Source: Pseudomonas sp. AFG_SD02_1510_Pfu_092 (GTDB taxonomy: Bacteria; Pseudomonadota; Gammaproteobacteria; Pseudomonadales; Pseudomonadaceae). From it: a stretch of DNA of 48,228 nt. The notes beneath the pieces were generated by a model, which saw only the letters and a list, made by a program, of their open reading frames with translations, made no database searches and was not told the DNA's origin. Position 1 is the stretch's first letter; the number at the start of each line of letters is the position of its first letter. The stretch spans positions 1 through 48,228 of the forward strand of contig NZ_PUQD01000039.1 in assembly GCF_003331055.1 (NCBI RefSeq), given 5' to 3'. The position numbers were made by a program, and so were the translations under genes. Of the stretch, positions 25,309 through 34,131 are shown in pieces.

Positions 25309-26952
25309 TTACACCGCCAGCGCGCGCTCACGCAGCTCGCTGTTGAGGATGCGGTCGTTCTCGCTGTAATCGACCGGGCAGTCGATCACGTGTACGCCCG
25401 GCGTGTTGATGCAGTGCTCGAGCAGCGGCAGCAGGCCTTCGGCGCTTTCCACACGGTGGCCGTTGGCACCGTAGGCTTCGGCGTACTTGACGAAGTCCGG
25501 GTTGCCGTAGTCCAGGCCGAAATCGGTGAAGCCCATGTTGGCCTGCTTCCAGCGGATCATGCCGTAGCCATCGTCACGCAGGATCACCACGGTGATGTGC
25601 ATGCCCAGACGCACAGCGGTTTCCAGCTCCTGGCTGTTCATCATGAAGCCGCCGTCACCGCATACCGAGATGACCGGGCGGTCCGGGTGCACCAGGTGCG
25701 CAGCCATGGCCGATGGCAGGCCGGCGCCCATGGTCGCCAAGGCGTTGTCCAGCAGCACGGTGTTCGGCTTGTGTGCCTTGTAGTTGCGGGCGAACCAGAT
25801 CTTGTAGATGCCGTTGTCCAGGGCGACGATGCCTTCGGACGGCAGTACGCGACGGATGTCGGCGACCAGGCGCTGCGGGTACACCGGGAAGCGGTCGTCG
25901 TCGGCACCTTCGGCGATCTGCGCTTCGTTGGCTTCACGGATCGCCATCAGGCGGGTGAAGTCCCAATGCGCGGTGTCGGTCAGCGCTTCGCTGATCTGCC
26001 ACACGGCGTTGGCGATGTCACCGATCACTTCCACCTGCGGGAAGTACACGGCATCGACTTCGGCGGAGCGGAAGCTGATGTGGATCACTTCGGTACCGCC
26101 ACGGACCATGAAGAACGGCGGCTTCTCGATCACATCGTGGCCGATGTTGATGATCAGGTCGGCGGCTTCGATGGCGCGGTGGACGAAGTCACCGGACGAC
26201 AGTGCAGCGTTGCCGAGGAAGCGCGGGTGGCGCTCGTCGACCACGCCTTTACCCATCTGCGTGGTGATGAACGGGATGCCGGTCTTGTCGATCAGTTGCT
26301 TGAGGACCTTGGCGGTCATCTTGCGGTTGGCGCCGGCGCCGATCACCAGGATCGGGCTGCGGGCGTTCTGCAGCTTCTGCACGGCAGCTTCGATGGCCAC
26401 GTGCTCGGCCAGCGGACGGCGGTGCAGGCTTGGCGGAATCGGCAGGGCGTCGGTCTGCTCGGCGGCGATGTCTTCCGGCAGTTCCAGGTGCACGGCACCG
26501 GGCTTTTCTTCTTCAGCCAGGCGGAAGGCTTCGCGCATGCGCGCCGGGATGTTGTCGGCCGAGGCGAACTGGTGGGTGTACTTGGTGATGGGGTCCATCA
26601 TGCCGCACACATCGATGATCTGGAAGCGGCCCTGCTTGGACTTCTTGATCGGCTTCTGGCCGGTGATCATCATCATCGGCATGCCACCCAGGTAGGCGTA
26701 CGCGCTGGCGGTGACCAGGTTGGTGGCGCCAGGGCCGAGGGTCGACAGGCTGACGCCGGTCTTGCCGGTCAGGCGGCCATAGGTGGCAGCCATGAAACCT
26801 GCAGACTGCTCGTGACGGGTCAGTACCAGCTTGATCTTCGACTTGCGCAGGGATTCGAGCAGGTCGAGGTTTTCCTCACCGGGAATGCCGAACACATACT
26901 CGACACCTTCGTTTTCCAGGCATTGCACAACGACATCGGCGGCCTTGGCCAT
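25309..26952 (-). CDS. alsS: Acetolactate synthase, catabolic type
   Basis: A 547-residue thiamine diphosphate enzyme. Glu48 in RHEQSAG is the cofactor-activating Glu, and GDGGFMMNSQELETA starts the ThDP/Mg motif. The place where anabolic, FAD-binding enzymes have RFDDR reads IGHDVIEKPPFF, as in catabolic AlsS/BudB types, and no small subunit gene is near. It would join two pyruvates to acetolactate. The end of the ThDP motif reads RDDGYGM where related enzymes carry Asn at the metal-ligand position. No acetolactate decarboxylase is adjacent. It is divergent from a LysR regulator, its likely controller. Confidence 0.88.
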   Translation of the reverse strand: MAKAADVVVQCLENEGVEYVFGIPGEENLDLLESLRKSKIKLVLTRHEQSAGFMAATYGRLTGKTGVSLSTLGPGATNLVTASAYAYLGGMPMMMITGQKPIKKSKQGRFQIIDVCGMMDPITKYTHQFASADNIPARMREAFRLAEEEKPGAVHLELPEDIAAEQTDALPIPPSLHRRPLAEHVAIEAAVQKLQNARSPILVIGAGANRKMTAKVLKQLIDKTGIPFITTQMGKGVVDERHPRFLGNAALSSGDFVHRAIEAADLIINIGHDVIEKPPFFMVRGGTEVIHISFRSAEVDAVYFPQVEVIGDIANAVWQISEALTDTAHWDFTRLMAIREANEAQIAEGADDDRFPVYPQRLVADIRRVLPSEGIVALDNGIYKIWFARNYKAHKPNTVLLDNALATMGAGLPSAMAAHLVHPDRPVISVCGDGGFMMNSQELETAVRLGMHITVVILRDDGYGMIRWKQANMGFTDFGLDYGNPDFVKYAEAYGANGHRVESAEGLLPLLEHCINTPGVHVIDCPVDYSENDRILNSELRERALAV

Positions 26953-27005
26953 TTGGGGTACTACCTCAAAATCTTTGTGGGATTGCAGATTTATTAAGCT
27001 GCGTG

Positions 27006-27106
27006 ACTGAGATGTTGCAGGATGTCTCAGTGGCGCGCATCGTAGGCCCTCTGGTTAATAATAATAAATATATTGTTATGATGCTCAGCATCACAACTTG
27101 TTATGA
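27006..27106. promoter_or_regulatory. Divergent control region alsS / lysR
   Basis: In the 170-base gap: inverted repeat actgaga-N12-tctcagt (27006-27031), palindrome gatgct-c-agcatc (27080-27092), and a direct repeat ttgttatga at 27073-27081 and 27098-27106, within an AT-rich run (taataataataaatatatt). These are candidate LysR operators and overlapping promoters. Confidence 0.5.
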
Positions 27107-27122
27107 ATGGTAAAGCCCCTCA

Positions 27123-28004
27123 ATGAACCTCAAGGCATTGCGCTGCTGCGTCGAGATCGTCCGCCAAGGCAGCTTCACCAAGGCCGCGCAGCACCTGCAC
27201 ATCGCCCAACCGGCACTAAGCATGGCGGTGACCCGCCTGGAAGAGGAACTGGGCGTCACCCTGTTCAACCGCACCACGCGCAAAGTCATCCTCACCGCCG
27301 AGGGCGAACAGTTTCTGCCCCGCATTGCCTCGGCCCTGCGCGAGATGGATGTGGCCCGCCAAGAGCTGCGCGACATGGCCGACCTCAAGCGCGGCGAAGT
27401 ACGCCTGGGCATTCCGCCAATGTTCGGCCTGCACTATGTGCCCGGGTTGATGAACGCCTTCCGCAAGCTGTACCCGGGCATTGCCATGACCGTGTTTGAA
27501 GGCAGTGCCGAGGACATCGGCCAGCGCCTGGAACAGCGGGAAATCGACCTGGCGCTGCTGGAGTCCAGGCGCGTGCCGCCGGACAAGGAGTCGATCCTGC
27601 TGGGCAGCGACGAGATGCTGGCGTGCATGCACCCCGACCATCCCTACGCCGGCAAAGCCTTTCTCACCGCCGAGGACCTGCGCAATACCGACATGGTGGT
27701 GTTCGACCGGACCTTCGTGCAGCGCCACCTGCTGGATGCGTTCTTTGCCGAGCATGGCATTACCTACCAGGTGGCGCTGCAGAGCAACTTCGTCTCGCTG
27801 GTGGTGCAGGCGGCGCTGGACAACATGGGCGTGGCGACCCTGCTGCGCTCGGTGCAGCAGCGCACGCCAGGCATTGTCGGGGTGCCGTTCCGGCCGGCGC
27901 AGCTGATGAGTTTCCGCCTGTGCTGGCGCTCGGGCGAATACCTGTCGCTGGCCAGCAAGCGCTTCATCGATTTTGCCGCGCAGATGCATTACCTGGAGCG
28001 CTAG
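27123..28004 (+). CDS. LysR family transcriptional regulator
   Basis: A 293-residue LysR regulator. The N-terminal winged helix-turn-helix spans residues 1-60 (SFTKAAQHLHIAQPALSMAVTRLEEELGVTLFNRTT is the usual recognition region, here in slices). The effector domain runs from about 90 to 293. Divergently transcribed from the acetolactate synthase, which it probably activates in response to a pyruvate-related effector (inferred). It starts at the ATG after AAAGCCCCTC; the ribosome site is weak. Confidence 0.93.
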   Translation: MNLKALRCCVEIVRQGSFTKAAQHLHIAQPALSMAVTRLEEELGVTLFNRTTRKVILTAEGEQFLPRIASALREMDVARQELRDMADLKRGEVRLGIPPMFGLHYVPGLMNAFRKLYPGIAMTVFEGSAEDIGQRLEQREIDLALLESRRVPPDKESILLGSDEMLACMHPDHPYAGKAFLTAEDLRNTDMVVFDRTFVQRHLLDAFFAEHGITYQVALQSNFVSLVVQAALDNMGVATLLRSVQQRTPGIVGVPFRPAQLMSFRLCWRSGEYLSLASKRFIDFAAQMHYLER

Positions 28005-28017
28005 GGCCAGCCTGCTC

Positions 28018-28104
28018 TGGCCCTTTCGCGGGCACGCCCGCTCCCACAAGGGTTTGCTGAACTGTGGGAGCGGGCGTGCCCGCGAACACCGGCGCAGCCG
28101 GTGC
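28018..28104. repeat. REP inverted pair
   Basis: Palindromes ttcgcgggcacgcccgctcc and tgtgggagcgggcgtgcccg facing each other, followed by the caccggcgcagccggtgcc hairpin, between the lysR stop and endA-like start. Confidence 0.92.
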
Positions 28105-28179
28105 CCGGTCACCCGGCAAGCTGGTCAGCGACGGCGAAATGCTTACAATGCGCTACCCAACCTGAATTATGTTTTTCCC

Positions 28180-29163
28180 ATGAAATCACTGCTTTACGCC
28201 TTAACCTTGCTGTTTTCCTTTACCTTCCCTGCCCTGGCCAGCCCGCCGGCGACCTTTACCGAAGCCAAGGTGGTAGCCAAGCAGAAGGTGTACATGGACC
28301 AGGCCAGCAGCGCCATGGGTGACCTGTACTGCGGCTGTAAATGGACCTGGGTGGGCAAGTCTGGCGGGCGTATCGATGCCGCCTCGTGCGGCTACCAAAC
28401 CCGCAAGCAGCAGAACCGCGCCGAACGCACCGAGTGGGAGCACATCGTGCCCGCCTACACCTTCGGCAACCAGCGCCAATGCTGGAAGAACGGCGGCCGC
28501 GAACATTGCGTGGATGACGACCCGGTGTTCCGCGCCATGGAGGCCGACCTGTTCAACCTGTATCCGGCGGTAGGCGAGGTCAACGGCGACCGCAGCAACT
28601 TCAACTACGGCATGGTTGCCGGCAATCCAGGCCAGTACGGGCAGTGCAGCACCAAGGTCGATTTCGTCCAGCGTGCCGCCGAGCCGCGTGACGAAGTGAA
28701 AGGCCTGGTCGCCCGTACCACGTTCTACATGTACGACCGCTACAAACTGAGCATGTCGCGCCAGCAGCAACAGCTGCTGATGGCCTGGGACAAACAGCAC
28801 CCGGTGTCGGCCTGGGAAAAAGAGCGCAACCGGCGCATCGCCAGCATCATGGGGCATGCCAACCCCTTCGTCACCGGCGAACGCAAGTGGACCGCCAACT
28901 ACAAGCCGCAGGGCAGCGGCGTGGTGCAGGCCGCGCCGGCAGCAGTGCCCAGGGCGCAGGCCAAACCGAGCCTGGCCAGTGCCGGGTCGGCCGGGTCGGC
29001 CGGGTCAGCCGGTGCCGTGCTCGGCAACCGCAACAGCCATGTCTATCACCTGTCCGTCGGCTGCCCGGGCTATGCCCAGGTGGCAGCGAAGAACCAGGTG
29101 ACTTTCGCCACCGAAGGTGAGGCCCAGGCGGCGGGTTATCGCAAAGCGGGCAACTGCCGCTGA
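28180..29163 (+). CDS. Secreted endonuclease I with C-terminal Ada-like domain
   Basis: A 327-residue exported nuclease. The signal peptide MKSLLYALTLLFSFTFPALA is cleaved near residue 20. The endonuclease I domain covers about 25-225, with catalytic His88 in RTEWEHIVPA and the metal-binding Asn region in FNLYPAVGEVNGDRSNFNYG. A Gln/Ala/Pro linker contains a Gly-Ser-Ala triplet repeat (28980-29010), then a ~45-residue Cys/His domain (SHVYHLSVGCPGY ... AGNCR) like the metal-binding sunset/Ada-type tail on some secreted nucleases. It degrades DNA in the periplasm or outside the cell. Confidence 0.9.
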   Translation: MKSLLYALTLLFSFTFPALASPPATFTEAKVVAKQKVYMDQASSAMGDLYCGCKWTWVGKSGGRIDAASCGYQTRKQQNRAERTEWEHIVPAYTFGNQRQCWKNGGREHCVDDDPVFRAMEADLFNLYPAVGEVNGDRSNFNYGMVAGNPGQYGQCSTKVDFVQRAAEPRDEVKGLVARTTFYMYDRYKLSMSRQQQQLLMAWDKQHPVSAWEKERNRRIASIMGHANPFVTGERKWTANYKPQGSGVVQAAPAAVPRAQAKPSLASAGSAGSAGSAGAVLGNRNSHVYHLSVGCPGYAQVAAKNQVTFATEGEAQAAGYRKAGNCR

Positions 29164-29281
29164 TTGCGCGGCTTCGGGGGCTGGCGGCCGCTGACGGGAA
29201 TGACCACCCGTCGCCCGGATGGCACCCCGTTTCCCCTGCCCAGCCCAACGAATGACAGATCATCCGCAAAGGAGAGGTTCC

Positions 29282-29602
29282 ATGATCCGCATTCGTCCCC
29301 TGTCACTGTGCCTGGCCCTTGCCCTGGCGCCCCTCGCCGGCACCAGCTTCGCCGCCACCGATAGCCATACCGACACCCATACCGACGCCCATCCGCAAAC
29401 CGACCAGACCGGTGGCAAGACCGCTGGCGAAGGCAGCAGCGTCAACAGCCCCGGCAGCAGCCAAGACAACGACAGCAGCGACACCGGCAGCAACAGCGAT
29501 GCCGCCGACGGCGCCGCTGGCGGCTCCAACAGTACCGGCGAAGCTACCGGCTCCGGCGCGGGCCACACCGGCGGCAGCGCCGAGGACCAGGACAGCCGCT
29601 GA
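29282..29602 (+). CDS. Small exported Ser/Gly/Thr-rich protein
   Basis: A 106-residue protein: signal peptide to about residue 25 (PLAGTSFAA), then a low-complexity mature part of Thr/His/Asp repeats (DSHTDTHTDAH) and Gly/Ser/Ala stretches. Probably an unstructured periplasmic protein; no family recognised. GGAGAGG before the ATG supports the start. The His/Asp-rich start of the mature chain might bind metal. Confidence 0.68.
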   Translation: MIRIRPLSLCLALALAPLAGTSFAATDSHTDTHTDAHPQTDQTGGKTAGEGSSVNSPGSSQDNDSSDTGSNSDAADGAAGGSNSTGEATGSGAGHTGGSAEDQDSR

Positions 29603-29645
29603 GGCTGGGCTACACTGCGCCGAAACGCCCTGCCAAGGATTCACC

Positions 29646-30197
29646 ATGAACCTCAAGCCCTGGCTGCTTGCCGCCGTGCTGCCCTTCAGTGCCCTGGCCG
29701 TCGCGGGTGGCCAGGGTGCGCTGGCGATCAGTTCATCGTCGTTCACCGACGGCGGGGTGATCGCCTTGCAGCAGGTCGGCCCGGACCCGGCCTGCGGCGC
29801 TGGCGAGGAGCGCACGCCGCAACTGAGCTGGGACAACCTCCCCGCCGGCACCCGGTCGCTGGCGCTGATCATGTTCGACCCGGACGGCGGCAAGGGCATC
29901 GGCGTGGTCCACTGGGTCGCCTACAACATCGACCCGGCCCAGGATGGGCTGAAGGAAGGCGTCGCCGGGCTGACCGGGCCAGGCGTGACCGTGGGGCGCA
30001 ACTCGCGTGGCACCCTCAGCTACCGGGGCCCCTGCCCGCCCGCCGGCGACAACCCGCATCACTACGCCTTGACCCTGATCGCCACCGACCTGCCGCTGGG
30101 CACGCTGCCCGAAGGCCTGGACCGCAGCGGCCTGTTGCAACTGCTGCAAGGCCACGCGCTGGGCGCACAGAGCCTGGTCGGCCGCTATGGCCACTGA
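29646..30197 (+). CDS. YbhB/YbcL family Raf kinase inhibitor-like protein (PEBP)
   Basis: A 183-residue exported PEBP. A signal peptide (residues 1-20, ending ALAVAG) precedes the domain with DPDGGKGIGVVHWVAYNI and YRGPCPPAGDNPHHY, the two conserved ligand-pocket blocks. Bacterial members bind small anions or phospholipid headgroups; the function is not established. The ATG at 29646 follows CCAAGGATT. It lies 43 bases after the Ser/Gly-rich gene on the same strand. Confidence 0.92.
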   Translation: MNLKPWLLAAVLPFSALAVAGGQGALAISSSSFTDGGVIALQQVGPDPACGAGEERTPQLSWDNLPAGTRSLALIMFDPDGGKGIGVVHWVAYNIDPAQDGLKEGVAGLTGPGVTVGRNSRGTLSYRGPCPPAGDNPHHYALTLIATDLPLGTLPEGLDRSGLLQLLQGHALGAQSLVGRYGH

Positions 30198-30295
30198 ACC
30201 CGGCAGCGTAAACAAATGATCGCCGCCATAACATTTATCCATTGAATGGCCCCGGCGAACTGAAGTAAGCTCGGGCTCAATCACTGGAGAGCAAC

Positions 30296-30415
30296 ATGCC
30301 GAAACACACCCGCATCCCCGCCAACCACACCGGTCGCAGCCTGCGCCCTGTGCTGGCCGTTGCCGGCTGCGTGGCACCTGCCAGCTATTACTTTGGGTAT
30401 TGGTTTAGCCACTAG
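30296..30415 (+). CDS. Small aromatic-rich ORF, possible leader peptide
   Basis: A 39-residue ORF with a good ribosome site (CTGGAGAG before ATG). It begins basic (MPKHTRIPANHTGRSLRP), has a short hydrophobic stretch, and ends ASYYFGYWFSH: six aromatic residues in seven positions. Such an end could be a short membrane anchor, or a ribosome-stalling control segment. A strong terminator hairpin follows 57 bases downstream and the DAHP synthase gene lies beyond. Confidence 0.55.
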   Translation: MPKHTRIPANHTGRSLRPVLAVAGCVAPASYYFGYWFSH

Positions 30416-30471
30416 GCGCCGATACCCACACGGCGCCCACCTTCGAGGGGCCGCCGAACATGAGAATACTC

Positions 30472-30510
30472 AAACCCCCGGTCGGCTCCCCGACCGGGGG
30501 TTTTGCTTTT
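30472..30510 (+). terminator. Strong intrinsic terminator
   Basis: Perfect 12-base stem acccccggtcgg / ccgaccgggggt with a 4-base loop, followed by TTTTGCTTTT. It lies between the small aromatic-rich ORF and the second short ORF, 240 bases before the DAHP synthase start. It may simply end the upstream transcript or be an attenuator. Confidence 0.88.
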
Positions 30511-30551
30511 CAGGCCTTTGAACAACACCGATTCACCTTGAGGAAAGATTC

Positions 30552-30701
30552 ATGAACTACGCCACTTATTACTACGCAGACACCTCCGCCTGGCGATTTA
30601 GCCAATCCCGTTCGGGCCAGCCTGCCGCCTCCGTTCGGTCTTGCACAGGTGGCATCGCAGCAGCCAACCAGCCTTCAACGATCTGTCGAACACCTCGATA
30701 G
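30552..30701 (+). CDS. Candidate tyrosine-rich leader peptide upstream of aroF
   Basis: A 49-codon ORF starting MNYATYYYADTSAWRFSQS, with AGGAAAG before the ATG. Four of its first eight codons are Tyr, followed by Trp and Phe. It ends 48 bases before the DAHP synthase start, and a gcgggcc / ggtccgc hairpin lies between. The composition fits a leader peptide that senses charged tRNA-Tyr, controlling a tyrosine-pathway enzyme. I see no T-run terminator after it, so any control would be translational or Rho-linked. Confidence 0.5.
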   Translation: MNYATYYYADTSAWRFSQSRSGQPAASVRSCTGGIAAANQPSTICRTPR

Positions 30702-30749
30702 GGCCGACCACGCGGGCCACGACGCGCGGTCCGCCCAGGGAAATACGCC

Positions 30750-31859
30750 ATGCAAGCTTCCAGCCTCGCCCTGCCCCTGACCCAGCCGCAAGCGGCCAAT
30801 ACCACTGTCAGCAAGCGCCTGCCCAGCCCGCACCTGCTCAAGCAGCAGATGCCGCTGTCCACCGACCTGGCCCAGCAAGTCGATGCCCACCGCCAGGCCA
30901 TCCGTGCCATCCTCGAAGGCCGCGATCAGCGCCTGCTGGTCATCGTCGGCCCGTGCTCGCTCCACGACCCACGCTCGGCCCTGGAATACGCCGACCGCCT
31001 GGCCGCCCTCAGCCGCGAAGTCGACGACAAGCTGCTGCTGGTGATGCGCGCCTACGTCGAGAAACCGCGTACCACAGTGGGCTGGAAAGGCCTGGCCTAC
31101 GACCCGCACCTGGATGGCAGCGACGACATGCACGCGGGTATCGCCTTGTCCCGCGGGCTGATGCTGAGCATGATCGAGCGCGGCCTGCCGGTGGCCACCG
31201 AGCTGCTGCAACCGATGGCGGCCGGCTACTTCGACGACCTGCTGGCCTGGGCCGCGATTGGCGCACGCACCACCGAGTCGCAGGTGCACCGCGAAATGGT
31301 CAGTGGCCTGACGCTGCCGGTCGGCTTCAAGAATGGCACCGACGGCGGCATCGCGATTGCCAGCGATGCCATGCGCAGTGCCGCCCACCCGCACCGGCAT
31401 TTCGGCATGGATGCGCAGGGCTACCCGGCGATCATCGAAACCTTGGGCAACCCGCACACCCACCTGGTGCTGCGCGGCGGCCACAGCGGCCCCAATCACG
31501 ATGCCAGTAGCATCGCCATGGCCCGCCAGGCGTTGGCCAAGGCCGGGCTGCCGGCGCGGATCATGGTCGATTGCAGCCACGCCAACAGCGGCAAGGACCC
31601 GGCGCGCCAGCCGGCGGTGTTCAACGATGTGCTGGCGCAGCGCCTGGCCGGCGACCGCTCGATCGTGGCCGTGATGATCGAAGGGCACCTGTTCGATGGC
31701 TGCCAGGCGCTGGGCAAGGGTACGCTGAAATACGGCGTGTCGATCACCGACGCCTGCCTGGGCTGGTCGGCTACCGAAACCCTGTTGCGCGAGGCGGCAC
31801 AAAAACTCCAGGCCGATGGTTGCAAGCCTGGCGAGACATACCCCGGACAAGTGCGCTAG
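30750..31859 (+). CDS. aroF: DAHP synthase (3-deoxy-7-phosphoheptulonate synthase), class I
   Basis: A 369-residue type I alpha DAHP synthase that condenses phosphoenolpyruvate and erythrose 4-phosphate, the entry step of the shikimate pathway. GPCSLHDP (67-74) and KPRTTVGWKG (105-114) bind phosphoenolpyruvate, RGGHSGPNHD follows, and DCSHANSGKDP gives the metal-binding His. Length matches the AroF/G/H family; which amino acid inhibits it cannot be read with certainty, though the Tyr-rich leader ORF suggests tyrosine. Pseudomonads have other DAHP synthases, so this may be a secondary one. AGGGAA precedes the ATG. Confidence 0.94.
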   Translation: MQASSLALPLTQPQAANTTVSKRLPSPHLLKQQMPLSTDLAQQVDAHRQAIRAILEGRDQRLLVIVGPCSLHDPRSALEYADRLAALSREVDDKLLLVMRAYVEKPRTTVGWKGLAYDPHLDGSDDMHAGIALSRGLMLSMIERGLPVATELLQPMAAGYFDDLLAWAAIGARTTESQVHREMVSGLTLPVGFKNGTDGGIAIASDAMRSAAHPHRHFGMDAQGYPAIIETLGNPHTHLVLRGGHSGPNHDASSIAMARQALAKAGLPARIMVDCSHANSGKDPARQPAVFNDVLAQRLAGDRSIVAVMIEGHLFDGCQALGKGTLKYGVSITDACLGWSATETLLREAAQKLQADGCKPGETYPGQVR

Positions 31860-31892
31860 GCTTGCCCTTTTTCCCCCCAAGGAGCAGTACCC

Positions 31893-32174
31893 ATGGCCCG
31901 TGCAACCGCCCGCCACATCCTGGTCGACAGTGAAGCCAAGTGCAACGAACTGAAAGCCCAGATCGAAGCCGGCGCCGACTTCGCTGAAATCGCCAAAGCC
32001 AACTCCACCTGCCCGTCCAGCCGCCAGGGCGGCGACCTGGGCGCGTTCGGCCCGGGCCAGATGGTCAAGGAATTCGACACCGTGGTGTTCAGCGCGCCGG
32101 TCAACACCGTGCAAGGCCCGGTGAAGACCCAGTTCGGCTACCACTTGCTGGAAGTCACCAGCCGCCAGGACTGA
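31893..32174 (+). CDS. PpiC-type peptidylprolyl isomerase
   Basis: A 93-residue single-domain parvulin (rotamase): RATARHILVDSEAKCNELK, then FAEIAKANSTCPSSRQGGDLG and TQFGYHLLEV, matching E. coli PpiC in length and order. It catalyses cis-trans isomerisation of prolyl bonds in the cytoplasm. AAGGAG precedes the ATG. Same strand as aroF, 33 bases after its stop. A paralogue is at 42860. Confidence 0.94.
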   Translation: MARATARHILVDSEAKCNELKAQIEAGADFAEIAKANSTCPSSRQGGDLGAFGPGQMVKEFDTVVFSAPVNTVQGPVKTQFGYHLLEVTSRQD

Positions 32175-32196
32175 TTCACCTGTTCAGGTGATGAGA

Positions 32197-32292
32197 TCCC
32201 CTGTGGGAGCGGGTTCACCCGCGAATGCGTCAGGCCAGGCAACAAGGTTGCTTGCAAGGACGCTTTCGCGGGTAAACCCGCTCCCACAGGGG
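32197..32292. repeat. REP inverted pair abutting transporter gene start
   Basis: ctgtgggagcgggttcaccc and its partner cgggtaaacccgctcccaca form a divergent pair with ~50 bases between. The right end touches the first codon of the signal peptide of the binding-protein gene. Confidence 0.9.
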
Positions 32293-34131
32293 TTGCGTTG
32301 TCTGCTCCTGCTTTGCCTGGCTTTCAATGCCCACGCGGCGCCCACCCACGCCCTCACCGTCTACGGCGAAGCCCCCCGCTACAGCGAAACCTTCCGCCAT
32401 TTCGACTACGTCAACCCCGACGCCCCCAAAGGCGGCATCCTGCGCCGCTCGGCCATCGAGATCGGCCAGTTCGACCACATTCTGCCGTACATCGACAAAG
32501 GCATCGGCGTAAGCGAAGTCGATGGCCTGCTCTACGCACCCCTGGCGGTGCGCTCCTTCGATGAACCCTATACCGTCTACGGCCTGATCGCCCGGCGCAT
32601 GGAGCGCGGCCCGGACGATGCCTGGCTGCGCTTCGACATCGACCCGCGCGCCACCTTCGCCGATGGCCGGCCGGTGCGCGCCGAAGACGTGCGCTTCACC
32701 TTCGAGCTGCTGATGAGCAAGGGCAGCCTCAGGTACCGCACCCAGTTCGCCGATGTCGCCGCCGTGGTCGTGGAAACCCCGCAGCGCGTGCGCTTCGACT
32801 TCAAACCCGAGCACGGCCGCACCCTGGCGCTGGACCTCGCCAGCCTGCCGGTACTGCCCGCGCACGACTGGCAACAGCGCGACTTCGCCAACGGCGCCGG
32901 CTTCGACAAGCCGGTCGGCAGCGGGCCGTACCGCATCGGGCGCATCGACAACGGCCGCAGCATCACCTTCGAGCGCGACCCGGGCTGGTGGGCAAAAGAT
33001 TTACCGGTCAGCCGTGGCCGCTACAATTTCGCCAAGCTGCGCATCGAGTACTTCGGCGACACCGAAGTGGCGCGGCAGGTGCTCAAAGGCGGCGGCTACG
33101 ACTACAACCGCGAGTTCTCCGCGACGGGCTACACCTTGGGCTACAACGGCGCACAACTGGACGACGGCCGCCTGCAGCGCGCCCACCTGGGCCCGGCCAA
33201 GCCGCAGGTGGCCCAGGGCTTCGTCTTCAACCTCGACCGGCCACAGTTCCAGGACCGCCGCGTGCGCCAGGCGCTGGGCATGCTGTGGGACTTTGAGTGG
33301 AGCAACCGGCAGATGATGCGCAACCTGTACATCCGCCAGCAGAGCGTGTTCGCCAATACCCCGCTGGCTGCCCGCAAGCTGCCGGATGCCGGCGAGTTGC
33401 AGCTGCTCGAAGCGCTGCGCGGCCAGTTGCCGGCCAACGCGTTGCCGGACGAAGTCTTCACCTCGGTGTTCAGCGCGCCGGTCACCGACGGCTCGGGGAT
33501 CATCCGCAAGCAGCAATTGCAGGCACTGGCGCTGCTCGAGCAGGCCGGCTGGCGCCCGCAAGGCGACCGTCTGGTGAACAGCCAGGGCACGCCGCTGGCG
33601 TTCACCTTCCTCAACGGCCAGGCCGGCATGGAGCGCCTGCTGCTGCCGTGGAAGCGCAACCTGGCGCAGATCGGCGTGACCCTGGACATCCGCAACGTCG
33701 ACTCGGCGCAGTACGTCAACCGCCTGATGGCGCGCGATTACGACATGATCGTCACCGGCTACCCGGTGAGCCTGTCGCCCGGCGCCGAGCTGTACAACTA
33801 CTTCGGCTCGGCAGCGGCCCACGACCCCGGCTCGAACAACCTGATGGTGCTGCAGGACCCGGCCGTGGACCGGCTGATCGACGGCCTGGTACGTGCCGAC
33901 ACCCAGGCCGCCATGCTGCAGCACGCCCATGCCCTGGACCGGGTGCTGCAATGGAACTACTACTGGATCCCCAACTACTACCCACCGGGCAGCTCCACCG
34001 TCTGGTGGAACCGCTTTGGTCTGCCCAAGGTGCAGGCGGCCTATGACGAAGGCCTGGACACCTGGTGGGAAGTCAGCCCCACCGCGCTGACCAACACGCA
34101 AATGGCCGAGCGCCTGAAGGCCTCGCCATGA
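32293..34131 (+). CDS. ABC transporter substrate-binding protein (peptide type, YejA-like)
   Basis: A 612-residue family-5 extracellular binding protein. From a TTG at 32293 the sequence begins [15 protein letters not shown], a near-perfect signal peptide, followed by [20 protein letters not shown]. Family blocks are [34 protein letters not shown] and the C-terminal [18 protein letters not shown], as in YejA-type oligopeptide binders. The frame is open upstream to 32188 (GTG) and 32191 (ATG) but that part is translated REP, so I prefer 32293 despite a poor ribosome site. Stop overlaps the next start (ATGA). Confidence 0.88.
   Translation: MRCLLLLCLAFNAHAAPTHALTVYGEAPRYSETFRHFDYVNPDAPKGGILRRSAIEIGQFDHILPYIDKGIGVSEVDGLLYAPLAVRSFDEPYTVYGLIARRMERGPDDAWLRFDIDPRATFADGRPVRAEDVRFTFELLMSKGSLRYRTQFADVAAVVVETPQRVRFDFKPEHGRTLALDLASLPVLPAHDWQQRDFANGAGFDKPVGSGPYRIGRIDNGRSITFERDPGWWAKDLPVSRGRYNFAKLRIEYFGDTEVARQVLKGGGYDYNREFSATGYTLGYNGAQLDDGRLQRAHLGPAKPQVAQGFVFNLDRPQFQDRRVRQALGMLWDFEWSNRQMMRNLYIRQQSVFANTPLAARKLPDAGELQLLEALRGQLPANALPDEVFTSVFSAPVTDGSGIIRKQQLQALALLEQAGWRPQGDRLVNSQGTPLAFTFLNGQAGMERLLLPWKRNLAQIGVTLDIRNVDSAQYVNRLMARDYDMIVTGYPVSLSPGAELYNYFGSAAAHDPGSNNLMVLQDPAVDRLIDGLVRADTQAAMLQHAHALDRVLQWNYYWIPNYYPPGSSTVWWNRFGLPKVQAAYDEGLDTWWEVSPTALTNTQMAERLKASP

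Noticed and set aside
25390..26997. 535-residue + strand frame opposite the acetolactate synthase
   Set aside because: Antisense shadow; the minus-strand enzyme has full cofactor motifs.
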